From: Corynebacterium tuscaniense
GTDB lineage: Bacteria > Actinomycetota > Actinomycetes > Mycobacteriales > Mycobacteriaceae
Length of the DNA stretch: 38,122 nucleotides
Reading direction: 5' to 3'
NCBI RefSeq assembly: GCF_008693065.1
Contig: NZ_VXKH01000012.1
Coordinates: 1-38,122, forward strand
Of this stretch, positions 24,778 through 33,692 are shown piece by piece. The notes beneath the pieces were generated by a model that saw nothing but the letters and a program-made list of their open reading frames with translations, was not told where the DNA came from and did not search any database. The number at the start of each line of letters is the position of its first letter. Position 1 is the first letter of the stretch. The translations under genes and the position numbers were made by a program.

Positions 24778-25968
24778 TTAGCCCGGCAGACGCACCGGCA
24801 TGAGCAGGTACGTGAAGTTGGTGGCAGGAGTGTCAAAGCTTCCGTCCGCATTTGCTTCCGGCATCTCCTCCGGTTCCGGGATCATGATTGCTGGGCGGGA
24901 AGACTCCGTGAAACCAAAGACCACGCGGTCCGTAGGAATCACCGACAAACCATCACGCAGGTAGCCAGAGTTAAACGCGATCAGCAACTCATCATCGCCA
25001 GTGAACGCACACTGTAGGGATTCACTTGCCTCACCGGAATCCGCACCGGATGCGAACAGCGTTACTTCGCCCGGCTTGAAATGCATGCGTAGTTGCGCAT
25101 TGCGGTCAGCGACCAAGCTCACGCGGCGAATAGCTTCCACCAAGGGGGAGATCTCCACACTTGCCATCGATGTATGCGTCTTCGGTAGCAACGGCTGAAT
25201 ATTCGGGAAATCCGCATCCAGCAAGCGCGTGGTGGTTTCACGGTTAGCGGAGTGCAGGCCAAACAGGCCTTCCCCACCCACGTTCTCACCAGTACCAACA
25301 GCGATTTCCACCGGCTCTTCCACATGAGTGTCCAAGGTGCGCGCGTTGTCCAACAACGTCTTCGCTGGGATGAGCAGCTTCGCCTCCACGTCTGGGCTGA
25401 CTGGCTGCCACTCCAAGGAACGCAGCGCCAAACGGAAACGGTCCGTGGCCGCAAGCTGAACGCGGTTACCGGTGACTTCCATGTGCACACCCGTGAGCAT
25501 CGGCAACGTGTCATCACGGCCAGCAGCCGATGCAACCTGGGTGATGGCACCAACAAAGGTCGAGGTAGACAGCGTGCCGGTGACTTCCGGGAGAGTGGGC
25601 AGCTGCGGGTAATCATCCAGTGGCATAAGTGGCAGCTCAAAGCGCGCGGACCCGCCCTGCAGCAGCAGACGTTTCCCATCGACCACGGAGACCTCAACTG
25701 GTTTCGCCGGCATGTTGGACACAATGTCCGCCATGAGTTTGCCGGCCACAGCAACGCGACCAGGCTGATCTACCTCAGCGGCGATGCGCACGCGCGTGGA
25801 TACCTCGTAGTCAAAACCCGCGAGTTCCAAACCGTTGTCATCTGCAGTGATGACCACTGCGCGCAGCACTGGCTGTGTGTTTTTCGTAGGCAGGTTGCGG
25901 GCGACCCACGCGACAGCGTCAGTCAAGTCATCCTTATGCACGCGGAATGACACGTTGATGTCGTCCAT
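24778..25968 (-). CDS. dnaN: DNA polymerase III beta clamp
   Basis: The start at 25968 (MDDINVSFRV) is 6 bases after AAGGAG and gives 396 residues; the frame is open further upstream but without support. DnaN forms the dimeric sliding clamp. The three clamp domains are recognisable: domain 1 with FRVHKDDLTDAVAWVARNLP, domain 2 starting near VGAITQVASAAGRDDTLPML with TDRFRLALRSL, and domain 3 with EISPLVEAIRRVSLVADRNAQ, ending in the C-terminal LLMPVRLPG that forms the client-binding pocket. Expressed from the dnaA-dnaN gap, upstream of recF. Confidence 0.97.
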   Translation of the reverse strand: MDDINVSFRVHKDDLTDAVAWVARNLPTKNTQPVLRAVVITADDNGLELAGFDYEVSTRVRIAAEVDQPGRVAVAGKLMADIVSNMPAKPVEVSVVDGKRLLLQGGSARFELPLMPLDDYPQLPTLPEVTGTLSTSTFVGAITQVASAAGRDDTLPMLTGVHMEVTGNRVQLAATDRFRLALRSLEWQPVSPDVEAKLLIPAKTLLDNARTLDTHVEEPVEIAVGTGENVGGEGLFGLHSANRETTTRLLDADFPNIQPLLPKTHTSMASVEISPLVEAIRRVSLVADRNAQLRMHFKPGEVTLFASGADSGEASESLQCAFTGDDELLIAFNSGYLRDGLSVIPTDRVVFGFTESSRPAIMIPEPEEMPEANADGSFDTPATNFTYLLMPVRLPG

Positions 25969-26571
25969 GATCGGCTCCTTGATGGTTGGAAGAGGCGGGA
26001 GCTCATGAGTGCTCATCGGCATTGGCCCCACATCTGCCCAAGATTACAAGTTCTATAAGAAGTTTTGCGATCCACCCTAGGTCAAGTCCATGAACAAGTT
26101 CTAGGCGGAGTCCACCTCAGTGGCCGAAGTTGTCCCCACGCTCTATTTCTCTTGGGATTAATACTAGAAAAAGAACTAGTAAGAACAGTAAGTCCTGTGC
26201 ACACTGTGGAGATCCCGGTTTCGGTGCACGGTAATCACGTTTTTCGGATGTGAGCCACGGGTGTGGAGAACCTGTGGATAACTCCGTCCTTCTGTGGAAT
26301 TTAGAACTCGTCGTCCCATTCCTCACAACCCAACTCGACTTATCCACCGACTACTCACAGCCTTGGGCACAACGTGTGGAATCAGGGCTTATGTCGCTGT
26401 GACCCTGTGGACAAAGAGAAATGTAACCAATCTCACCTAATTACAAACGTGGAATTACACAGCTGTGAATAACTCTGTGGATAACGCGGCGGGAGGGGTG
26501 GCGTGAACGGGCGAGACGTCGAAAAGCAAAAAAGACCGCTCCCACGTGGGGCGGTCTCGGCGTGAATCGGC
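25969..26571. other. Replication origin, part 1 (dnaA-dnaN gap) with DnaA boxes
   Basis: About 600 bases without a gene. DnaA-box sequences: TGTGGATAA at 26273-26281 and 26476-26484, TGTGAATAA at 26464-26472, TGTGGACAA at 26406-26414 (all minus), and TTATCCACC at 26340-26348 (plus). An A/T-rich tract around 26142-26190 with inverted repeat TACTAG/CTAGTA (26162-26181) is a candidate unwinding element. The dnaN promoter must also be here. A terminator for dnaA lies at its right end. Confidence 0.8.
26528..26557 (-). terminator. Terminator of dnaA
   Basis: On the minus strand AGACCGC...GCGGTCT (arms 26533-26539 and 26551-26557, inner CCCACGTGGG pairing) is followed by TTTTTTGC, a standard intrinsic terminator 15 bases after the dnaA stop. 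Confidence 0.88.
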
Positions 26572-28215
26572 TTAGTTTGCGCGGACGCGGTTTTTGATGA
26601 TCTGGGTGAGTTCCTGGATTTCGTCGTAGGTCTCGCGGTTTTCCGTCATTTCCTTACGGATCTTGCGGTTGGCGTACATGACTGTGGTGTGATCCTTGCC
26701 GCCGAACTCCTGGCCGATCTTGGGCAAAGAGAGATCCGTGAGCTCACGGCACAGGTACATAGCCAGCTGACGAGCATGCGCAACGGTACGTGTCTTGCCG
26801 GAACCGGTGAGGCGATCCATGGAGATCCGGAAGTACTCCGCCGCCACCTCCTTGATAGTGGCGGCAGTGATGGTGATATCGCCTTCATCCGGAAGAATGT
26901 CGCGCAGAGCGACTTGGGCGACGTCAAGCGTGATCGGCTCATTAATCAAAGAGGAATATGCCGACACCCTGATCAATGCGCCCTCAAGCTCACGGATCGA
27001 GGACTCAAACTGGGACGCGATCAGTGTGAGCACATCATCACTCACCCGCGTGCCATCCGCAGAGGCCTTTTTCATCAAAATAGCAATGCGCGTTTCCAAA
27101 TCTGGCGGCTGAATATCCGTAATCAACCCGCCCTCAAAGCGCGTACGCAGACGATCTTCCAGCGTGGTCAGCTGGCGTGGCGGCCGGTCCGAGGACAAGA
27201 TGATCTGCTTATTCGCCTGGTGCAACGCGTTGAAGGTGTGGAAGAACTCCTCCTGCGTACCTTCCTTACCTTCCAAGAACTGGATGTCATCCACCATGAG
27301 GATGTCCAAGTCACGGTAACGGCGTTTGAAAGATTCCTGCCGGTCATCGCGCACTGAGTTGATGTAGTCATTGGTGAACTCCTCCGAAGACACATACCTA
27401 ATGCGCAGGTTCGGCTGTAGCACTCGGGCGTAGTTCCCAGCGGCGTGGAGCAGGTGGGTTTTGCCCAGGCCGGAACCACCCCAAATAAACAAAGGGTTGT
27501 ATGCACGGGCGGGGTTCTCCGCCACGGCGACTGCCGCGCCGTTGGCAAAACGGTTGGAGGAACCAATAACAAAATTCTCAAACGTGTACTTCGGGTTCAG
27601 CGAGGTCTCACGGTTTGGATCCACCGCGGGCTTTTCACGCGGTATACGTTGTGGCGCCGGAACAATCGGGTGCGCTGACTGCTGCCGCGAGGACTCCTCG
27701 ACCAGGTTTTCTTGTTGCTGGGAGTGGATTCGAGCGAGCTCATCAAGCCCCATGGGCAGCTGCTCACCGACGAGTGGTGTGGCCGGTGGTGCTGGTTCCG
27801 TGGCTGTGACTTCTTCCTCCGCGGACTGCGAGTAAGTGGAGTACCACTGGTGTGCGGGTTGGCTGGGGGCCGGCGTTGGAGCTGGTGCCTGTTGCTGAGG
27901 TTCGGGTGCCTGTTCGTGGACGGGTTCATGGGCGGAAATCGTTACCGCCAGAGTGCACGGCATGCCCATGTGCTGGCTGAGCAGGTCGCTGATGTGAGGG
28001 GCAAGGCGCGTTTCCACGATGTTTTTGGCTGCTTCATGCGGGGCGGACAAAATGCAGTATCCCTCCCCCATCACGACCGGGCGGCACAGCTGCAGGTAGG
28101 CGCGGTCACCGGGGGTGAAAGTAGGAACGCTCGAATTTGGGCGCTCCGAAAGAAGCAGGAGTTCGACAACGATCTCGTGCCACAGGGCATCAAGCCCCTG
28201 CTGTTCGTTTGCCAT
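26572..28215 (-). CDS. dnaA: Chromosomal replication initiator DnaA
   Basis: The start ATG at 28215 ([12 protein letters not shown]) has AGGAG upstream; 547 residues. A longer frame from 28305 would include DnaA-box DNA and lacks support. Domain I (about 1-90) is followed by a Pro/Gln-rich linker domain II (about 105-210). Domain III (AAA+) has Walker [10 protein letters not shown] and Walker [14 protein letters not shown], and domain IV has the signature [15 protein letters not shown] that reads the DnaA box. DnaA binds boxes on both sides of its own gene and unwinds the origin. Autoregulation is expected because boxes lie just upstream of the start. Confidence 0.98.
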   Translation of the reverse strand: MANEQQGLDALWHEIVVELLLLSERPNSSVPTFTPGDRAYLQLCRPVVMGEGYCILSAPHEAAKNIVETRLAPHISDLLSQHMGMPCTLAVTISAHEPVHEQAPEPQQQAPAPTPAPSQPAHQWYSTYSQSAEEEVTATEPAPPATPLVGEQLPMGLDELARIHSQQQENLVEESSRQQSAHPIVPAPQRIPREKPAVDPNRETSLNPKYTFENFVIGSSNRFANGAAVAVAENPARAYNPLFIWGGSGLGKTHLLHAAGNYARVLQPNLRIRYVSSEEFTNDYINSVRDDRQESFKRRYRDLDILMVDDIQFLEGKEGTQEEFFHTFNALHQANKQIILSSDRPPRQLTTLEDRLRTRFEGGLITDIQPPDLETRIAILMKKASADGTRVSDDVLTLIASQFESSIRELEGALIRVSAYSSLINEPITLDVAQVALRDILPDEGDITITAATIKEVAAEYFRISMDRLTGSGKTRTVAHARQLAMYLCRELTDLSLPKIGQEFGGKDHTTVMYANRKIRKEMTENRETYDEIQELTQIIKNRVRAN

Positions 28216-29070
28216 GCCTCTCCTACTACGTTTCTTGCTACGTTCAACTGGTTCCCATTGGTTTCTCAGGAATCCGGTCCCGCGGTTGTCCACGGGACTA
28301 TCCACATCTTCGGCGGGATGTAATTCCCGCTGTTACCTTGTAGTCCACAACTTTATCCACAGGTGTGAAATTTTGGGTTGCGGAGTTTATCCACAAGATA
28401 AGCGTCTGGCTGTGGAAAAACAATTAACATTCAAAAACCTGTTGTGACCAGCTTGTTTAAGTAAACAGGCTCATAAACCTTAAGAAGAAGTTGAGGTTTA
28501 TCCACAACAGGGATGGGTGATTCCTTATGAAGTTGTGGTGATAGAAACTTTCTACTCCGGAAACGGTCTGGCTGTCTAGAAAATCGTATTTTCCGCGTCA
28601 CGTTTTCAAGGTGTCGGGGGGTCGCGGAAACGCGGATCGAGTCGTGGCAGTGGGATTGTTGACAGGCCCCTCGCAGGTTGCCTCGGCGTGTCGCTCGTGA
28701 CCTGCGGAAAACCACACTCTTGTAATTTCGGGGGTAGTGCCACCAATGGCTGGCCATCACCGCGCGTCGATTTGTCAGCTGGGCCAACGCTGCCGTATTC
28801 TGTCGGGGTCTGTCACACCTGTCACAGGGTGTGCGTGCGAGCGTTATCTGCGCCGAGCACCGGGCCGCCGCCCACAATGACCCCCAGCCAGCGGGGTGGA
28901 TAGGCAGCGAGTCAGCTTGGATAGCGCACGCCACCGGCCCGAGTGCCACCTAGAGCAATCTCACCGAAAATGTTTTCCGGCTGCCTTAACCCCGGAAGGC
29001 GCGTGCACCACAGCACCAATGATGTGCAGTGGAGTACCGCCGCAGGCAGCCACGACGTCAAGGAGTCACC
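28216..29070. other. Replication origin, part 2 (dnaA-rpmH gap) and divergent promoters
   Basis: About 855 bases without a credible gene. Three perfect TTATCCACA boxes in plus orientation: 28353-28361, 28387-28395, 28498-28506. Weaker: CTATCCACA 28298-28306, TTGTCCACG 28286-28294, TAGTCCACA 28341-28349. Between the second and third perfect boxes is an A/T-rich stretch (28412-28500) with inverted repeat GCTTGTTTA/TAAACAGGC, a candidate unwinding site. Further right: GAAAAT-CGT-ATTTTC at 28579-28593 and an imperfect CACACC/GGGTGTG repeat near 28816-28836. The promoters of dnaA (minus) and rpmH (plus) lie here; I cannot fix their start sites. Confidence 0.8.
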
Positions 29071-29208
29071 GTGCCTAAGCGGACTTTCCAGCCTAATAAC
29101 CGTCGTCGTGCCCGCAAGCACGGCTTCCGTACCCGTATGAGCACCCGCGCCGGCCGCGCTATTGTTTCCGCGCGCCGCAAGAAGGGCCGCAAGAGCCTGA
29201 CCGCGTAA
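29071..29208 (+). CDS. rpmH: Ribosomal protein bL34
   Basis: A 45-residue gene starting at GTG 29071 with AGGAG at 29061-29065. The product [20 protein letters not shown]... is the typical very basic L34, ending [10 protein letters not shown]. It is a large-subunit protein. It heads the rpmH-rnpA-yidD-yidC cluster, diverging from dnaA across the origin. Confidence 0.98.
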   Translation: MPKRTFQPNNRRRARKHGFRTRMSTRAGRAIVSARRKKGRKSLTA

Positions 29209-29218
29209 GTGCTTTGTA

Positions 29219-29578
29219 GTGCTACCACGCCCCCATAAACTCACATCCTCGGCGGATTTCCGCCGTGCGATGCGCAACGGTGGGCGTGCTGGCACCCGCA
29301 CCGTGGTGGTGCACTACTACACCCGAACCGAGCCCATCATCACCGGTGGCCCACGGTTCGGGTTAGTTGTGTCTAAGCAGGTGGGTAATGCTGTCGCCCG
29401 TCACCGGGTGAGTAGGCAGTTGAGGCATGTGTGCCTGGGACTCGTCGATAAGCTTCCGCGTGAAACCGACGTTGTCCTGCGCGCACTGCCAGCGAGCGCG
29501 GGCGCCTCAAGTAAGGATCTGCGCAACGATATTGGCAACGCCCTGAAACGAGCAGCAGCGAAACACAACCATGAGTAA
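29219..29578 (+). CDS. rnpA: Ribonuclease P protein component
   Basis: 119 residues from a GTG at 29219, 10 bases after rpmH. It carries the RnpA start LPRPHKLTSSADFRRAM, the central GPRFGLVVSKQVGNAVARHRVSRQL (the conserved RNR-type basic helix; here the residues read ARHRVSR), and a C-terminal helix. With M1 RNA it trims tRNA 5' leaders. It overlaps yidD by 8 bases. Confidence 0.96.
   Translation: MLPRPHKLTSSADFRRAMRNGGRAGTRTVVVHYYTRTEPIITGGPRFGLVVSKQVGNAVARHRVSRQLRHVCLGLVDKLPRETDVVLRALPASAGASSKDLRNDIGNALKRAAAKHNHE
29443..29453 (+). repeat. Dispersed 11-mer CGTCGATAAGC, copy 9
   Basis: Plus orientation, inside rnpA, read GTC-GAT-AAG-CTT (VDKL). Confidence 0.7.
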
Positions 29579-29813
29579 CGCTAACCCCGCCCAACGCGCC
29601 ATCCTGGCACTCGTGCACCTTTACCAAAAATATCTTTCACCCCTTAAAATGGGACCAACATGTCGCTTCGAGCCCACATGTAGCGCCTACGCTGTCACAG
29701 CTGTGTCACAGCACGGCGCATGGAAAGGTAGTTGGCTCACCGCCGCCCGCCTCTGCAAATGTGGGCCTTGGCATCCCGGCGGATACGACCCCGTACCACA
29801 AGTCAGGAGTTAG
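29571..29813 (+). CDS. yidD: YidD membrane protein insertion factor
   Basis: 80 residues with the family pattern LVHLYQKYLSPLKMGPTCRFEPTCSAYAVTAV and GGYDPVP. YidD is a small amphipathic membrane-associated protein that assists YidC. The three conserved Cys of the family (PTCRFEPTCS and RLCKCGPWHPGG) are present. It overlaps rnpA and is followed by yidC after 6 bases. Confidence 0.95.
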   Translation: MSNANPAQRAILALVHLYQKYLSPLKMGPTCRFEPTCSAYAVTAVSQHGAWKGSWLTAARLCKCGPWHPGGYDPVPQVRS

Positions 29814-29819
29814 ACCCCA

Positions 29820-30836
29820 GTGCTGAACTTCATCTACTGGCCGATCTCTGCCATCCTCTGGTTTTGGCACAAGGTCTTCGGCTACATCTTCTCCCCCGAT
29901 TCGGGTGCCTCCTGGATCCTGGCCATCATCTTCCTCACGTTCACTATCCGCGTGTTCCTGGTGAAGCCGATGGTCAACCAGCTTCGCGCCGGCCGGAAGA
30001 TGCAGGAGCTGCAGCCCCAGCTGGCTGAACTGCGTGCCAAGTACGGCAAGGACCAGGCCAAGATGGCCGCGGAGACCCAGAAGCTGTACAAAGAAGCCAA
30101 CATGAACCCGCTGGCCAGCTGCATCGCGCCGCTGGCGCAGCTGCCGGTGTTCATTGGTCTGTTCCACGTGCTGCGCTCCTTTAACCGCACCGGTACTGGT
30201 GCTGGTGGTCTGGGCTTGAGCATTGAGCAGAACCGCAACACAGCGAATTACATCTTCTCCCCCGAAGACGTGCAGTCCTTCCTGGATGCCCGTGTGTTCG
30301 GTGTGCCGTTGTCCTCCTACATCTCCATGCCACAGGAGCAGTACGCGGCGTTCGCCCCCGTGGACTTCACCAAAACCAACATCATCATGGTGGCTGTGCC
30401 GCTGATTTTGATCAGCGTGGTGATGACGCACTTCAACACCCGCCTATCCATGAAGCGCCAGCGCGAGCGCATGGCTAAGCGCAAGGCCGATGAGGCAGCA
30501 AAGGGCAAAAAGCCAGCCAACAATGGTCCGATGTCTGCGGAGATGATGGAAACGCAGATGAAGACCATGAACGGCATGACGCTGTGGTTCGTCCCGGCAA
30601 CCCTGCTGTTCACCGGTGTTTTCTGGCACATTGGTCTGCTGACCTACATGGTGACCAACAACGTGTGGACCTTCATCCAGTCCATGATCGTCTTTGACAA
30701 GATGGACCGCGAAGAAGCCGCTGAGGAAGAGGCCCGCCGCGAAGCAAAGCGTGCATCCGCACCCCAGCCGGGTGCCCGCAAGGTGGATAACCGCTCTAAA
30801 AAGCAGCGTCAAGCCGACGCTCAGAAGCGGAAGTAA
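29820..30836 (+). CDS. yidC: YidC/Oxa1 membrane protein insertase
   Basis: 338 residues from GTG at 29820. About five transmembrane segments: N-terminal (FIYWPISAILWFWHKVFGYIF), WILAIIFLTFTIRVFLVKP with the conserved Arg, a cytoplasmic hairpin (QELQPQLAELRAKYGKD), PLAQLPVFIGLFHVL, a middle segment, and C-terminal helices. The tail (about 295-338) is highly charged and Arg/Lys-rich, likely ribosome-contacting. It inserts and folds membrane proteins with or without SecYEG. rsmG starts 5 bases later; no jag (KhpB) gene separates them, unlike in mycobacteria. Confidence 0.96.
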   Translation: MLNFIYWPISAILWFWHKVFGYIFSPDSGASWILAIIFLTFTIRVFLVKPMVNQLRAGRKMQELQPQLAELRAKYGKDQAKMAAETQKLYKEANMNPLASCIAPLAQLPVFIGLFHVLRSFNRTGTGAGGLGLSIEQNRNTANYIFSPEDVQSFLDARVFGVPLSSYISMPQEQYAAFAPVDFTKTNIIMVAVPLILISVVMTHFNTRLSMKRQRERMAKRKADEAAKGKKPANNGPMSAEMMETQMKTMNGMTLWFVPATLLFTGVFWHIGLLTYMVTNNVWTFIQSMIVFDKMDREEAAEEEARREAKRASAPQPGARKVDNRSKKQRQADAQKRK

Positions 30837-30841
30837 CCCTT

Positions 30842-31483
30842 ATGCTGGACAACCTTTCCCAATGCGAGCCCGCCCCCGCCGCGGCCACCGCTGTCTTCGG
30901 TGACAGGTTGGAACTCGCCCAGGCCTACCACGATTCCCTGGCCACCACGGCTGCGGAACGTGGATTTATCGGCCCGAAAGAGGTTTCCCGCCTGTGGAGC
31001 CGCCACATTCTCAACTGCGGCGTCATCTCCGAAGCGTTCCGTGAGGGTGCGTCCGTCGCTGACATAGGCTCCGGTGCTGGCCTGCCTGGCATTCCGCTGG
31101 CCATCGCGCGCCCGGACCTTTCTGTCACGCTCATTGAGCCACTGCTTAAACGCTCCACCTACCTCAGTGAGGTCAAAGCAGAACTCAGCCTGGACAACGT
31201 CACCGTTATTCGCGGGCGTGCGGAAGAGCAAAAGAGGTTGCTTTTCGACGTTGTGACATCCCGCGCCGTCGCTCCCCTTGGTAAACTCGCCGTCTGGTCG
31301 CTGCCGCTCGTGCGGCCGGGTGGGGCGATGGTGGCGATGAAGGGGGCGTCCGTAAGCGAGGAGCTTGAACGCGACGCGAAAGTCATTGCGAAAGCCGGCG
31401 GCGTGGATGCTGAAATTTTTGCGGTTGGTGCGGATGTACTGGAACAACCCACCACCCTGATCCGCATAACTCGGGTGGGCTAA
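30842..31483 (+). CDS. rsmG: 16S rRNA (guanine-527 N7) methyltransferase
   Basis: 213 residues; ATG at 30842. SAM-binding Rossmann core: VADIGSGAGLPGIPLAI (motif I), VTLIEPLLKRSTYL (motif II), VTVIRGRAEE, and DVVTSRAVAPLGKL. RsmG methylates G527 in the 530 loop; loss gives low-level streptomycin resistance in other bacteria. Directly downstream of yidC and upstream of parA. Confidence 0.95.
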   Translation: MLDNLSQCEPAPAAATAVFGDRLELAQAYHDSLATTAAERGFIGPKEVSRLWSRHILNCGVISEAFREGASVADIGSGAGLPGIPLAIARPDLSVTLIEPLLKRSTYLSEVKAELSLDNVTVIRGRAEEQKRLLFDVVTSRAVAPLGKLAVWSLPLVRPGGAMVAMKGASVSEELERDAKVIAKAGGVDAEIFAVGADVLEQPTTLIRITRVG

Positions 31484-31547
31484 ACGGATGTCGCCGGCAT
31501 TTATTAGAGTCTGTGTGTAACAGTTTATTTATTCAACGGGAGGCCAC

Positions 31548-32489
31548 GTGGACGATCAGCAGTGGGATGACACACCTATCGCCGTCGCCGCCCGCCGCGC
31601 CGCGTACATGAACACGGGTAAAGAGACAGTGCCCAAACCTGAAAAGCCCCGCGTGATCACCGTGGCTAACCAAAAAGGCGGGGTAGGAAAAACCACCACC
31701 TCCGTTAATCTGGCAGCGTCTTTGGCCAAGCTCGGGTGCAAGGTGCTGGTGATCGACCTTGACCCCCAAGGCAACGCCTCCACAGCACTTGGTGCGGCGC
31801 ACCGCGATGGAGAAACCTCGTCCTACGAGATCCTCATTGGTTCCGCCACCGCGGAGGAAGCCCTCCAACAATCCGGCCCCAACCTGTATTGCATTCCTGC
31901 CACCATCGACCTAGCCGGCGCGGAGATTGAGCTGGTCAGTCTGGTGCGCCGCGAGTATCGCCTGGCCGATGCGCTGGGTCGTGGGTTTCTGGAAGAACAC
32001 GAATTCGACTACGTCTTCGTGGACTGCCCACCATCTCTCGGTCTGCTGACCATCAACGCGATGAACGCCGTTGATGAGGTCCTGATTCCCATCCAGTGCG
32101 AGTACTATGCCCTGGAAGGCGTGGGCCAACTCCTGAACAACATCAGCATGATCCGGCAGGCCCTCAACCCGAACCTGCACATTTCCGCAGTGCTCCTGAC
32201 CATGTATGACGGTCGCACCAAACTCTCCGAACAAGTCGTCGACGAAGTCCGCGGCCAATTCGGCGACGTGGTGCTCCGCAATGCTATTCCACGCTCCATT
32301 AAAGTGTCCGAAGCCCCAGGTTTCGGCCAAACCGTCATCGACTATGACCCTGGCTCCACCGGCGCCATGGCTTACTTCGACGCAGCCAAAGAACTAGCAA
32401 CCCGTGGCGACTACCAGCCGCACCCAACAACAGGACCCATCGGCGTGAGCCCCGAGATCGCCGCCCAACTTGGTCAGGAGGACAACTAA
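31548..32489 (+). CDS. parA: Chromosome partitioning ATPase ParA
   Basis: 313 residues; GTG at 31548 with GGGAGG 4 bases before. It has an N-terminal extension of about 34 residues. Deviant Walker [17 protein letters not shown], Walker A' [12 protein letters not shown], Walker [14 protein letters not shown]. ParA forms the DNA-bound gradient that moves ParB-bound origins; in corynebacteria it interacts with polar DivIVA. parB follows after 1 base. Confidence 0.97.
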   Translation: MDDQQWDDTPIAVAARRAAYMNTGKETVPKPEKPRVITVANQKGGVGKTTTSVNLAASLAKLGCKVLVIDLDPQGNASTALGAAHRDGETSSYEILIGSATAEEALQQSGPNLYCIPATIDLAGAEIELVSLVRREYRLADALGRGFLEEHEFDYVFVDCPPSLGLLTINAMNAVDEVLIPIQCEYYALEGVGQLLNNISMIRQALNPNLHISAVLLTMYDGRTKLSEQVVDEVRGQFGDVVLRNAIPRSIKVSEAPGFGQTVIDYDPGSTGAMAYFDAAKELATRGDYQPHPTTGPIGVSPEIAAQLGQEDN

Positions 32490-32490
32490 C

Positions 32491-33576
32491 ATGGCGCAAC
32501 AGCGAAAAGGCGGACTAGGCCGCGGGCTTGCCGCCCTCATCCCGTCCAACCCGGACCAACCCCAGAAAACTGGCCCGCTGGGTGACAGCGCAGCCGACGT
32601 CATCATCGGCGGGTCCAAAGGGGCGCGTGAAGCCGCTGACTCCTCCGGTTCTTCGGCAGCGAAATCGAAGAAGGTAAAGGGCGCTCCTAACATCCCAGGC
32701 GCACCGGTTATCGGTGGATCCGCTGATGGTTCTGGTGCCGGGACTGTTCCTGCAGCGATGGTGAGTGCGGATTCTTTCGGTGCCACCTACCAGGAGATTC
32801 CCATCGGGGATATCTTCCCCAACGCGAAGCAGCCACGCACTGATTTTGATGAGGATGAACTGGCCGAACTGGTCCATTCCGTCAAGGAATTCGGTCTGCT
32901 GCAGCCCATTGTCGTCCGCCCCGCCAAGGACGGCTACGAGCTCATCATGGGTGAACGCCGTTGGCGTGCCTCTGCCAAGGCAGGCCTGAAGCGTATCCCT
33001 GCGATCGTGCGTGACACCTCCGATGAGGACATGCTGCGTGACGCACTCCTGGAGAACATCCACCGTGTGCAGCTCAACCCCCTTGAAGAAGGCGCTGCCT
33101 ACCAGCAGCTGCTTGAGGAGTTCGGCGTCACCCAAGAGCAACTCGCTGACCGTCTTGGACGGTCGCGCCCGACCATCACGAACACGATTCGTTTGCTCAA
33201 CCTGCCTGTCCCCGTGCAGCGCCGCGTGGCCGCGGGTGTGTTGAGCGCCGGCCACGCCCGTGCGCTGCTAGCTGTCAAGGTGGGTGCTGAGGCACAAGAG
33301 CAGCTGGCTGATCGGATTGTGGCCGAGGGCTTGAGTGTTCGCGCCACCGAGGAAGCCGTGACCCTGCTTAACCGCTCAGGCGCGCTGCCGGAGAAACCTA
33401 AGCGCCAGCCCACCCCGCAGCCGGAATTCCTCACCCAGGCCGCTGACCGGCTTGCTGATGAATGGGACACCAAAGTCTCTGTCACCATGGGTAAGCGCAA
33501 AGGCAAGATCGTCGTGGAGTTCGGTGACCGCGAGGACTTTGAGCGCATCTTGGCCCTGATTGAGAGCCGGGATTAA
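32491..33576 (+). CDS. parB: Chromosome partitioning protein ParB
   Basis: ATG at 32491 with AGGAGG upstream gives 361 residues (an upstream ATG at 32470 overlaps parA). The N-terminal peptide [12 protein letters not shown] contacts ParA; a Gly/Ser/Pro linker follows. The CTPase/nuclease-like domain has [13 protein letters not shown] and the helix-turn-helix [28 protein letters not shown]-terminal dimer domain ends the protein. ParB spreads from parS sites; no parS-like TGTTTCACGTGAAACA was found in this window, so the sites must lie elsewhere. Confidence 0.97.
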   Translation: MAQQRKGGLGRGLAALIPSNPDQPQKTGPLGDSAADVIIGGSKGAREAADSSGSSAAKSKKVKGAPNIPGAPVIGGSADGSGAGTVPAAMVSADSFGATYQEIPIGDIFPNAKQPRTDFDEDELAELVHSVKEFGLLQPIVVRPAKDGYELIMGERRWRASAKAGLKRIPAIVRDTSDEDMLRDALLENIHRVQLNPLEEGAAYQQLLEEFGVTQEQLADRLGRSRPTITNTIRLLNLPVPVQRRVAAGVLSAGHARALLAVKVGAEAQEQLADRIVAEGLSVRATEEAVTLLNRSGALPEKPKRQPTPQPEFLTQAADRLADEWDTKVSVTMGKRKGKIVVEFGDREDFERILALIESRD

Positions 33577-33584
33577 ACGGGACT

Positions 33585-33685
33585 GGTGAAGGATTTAACA
33601 CCACTGCTGAGTTCCAAGTAGACCAAAACCCCCTGACGAGGGGGTTTTAAAATTGGATGTTCGGCGGGGTGTTAAATCCTTCACC
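33585..33685. repeat. 18-base inverted repeats enclosing the parB/cwlM terminator
   Basis: GGTGAAGGATTTAACACC (33585-33602) recurs perfectly in reverse orientation at 33668-33685. The pair encloses 65 bases that contain the terminator hairpin. The left copy begins 9 bases after the parB stop and the right copy ends 7 bases before the cwlM stop. Confidence 0.85.
33625..33648. terminator. Bidirectional terminator between parB and cwlM
   Basis: AAAACCCCCT (33625-33634), loop GACG, AGGGGGTTTT (33639-33648): a perfect 10-base stem with A- and T-runs on both sides, serving both converging genes. Confidence 0.93.
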
Positions 33686-33692
33686 GAATGCG

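Noticed and set aside
28912-29301. Open frames on the minus strand across rpmH/rnpA
   Set aside because: They are mirrors of rpmH and rnpA, whose products are certain.
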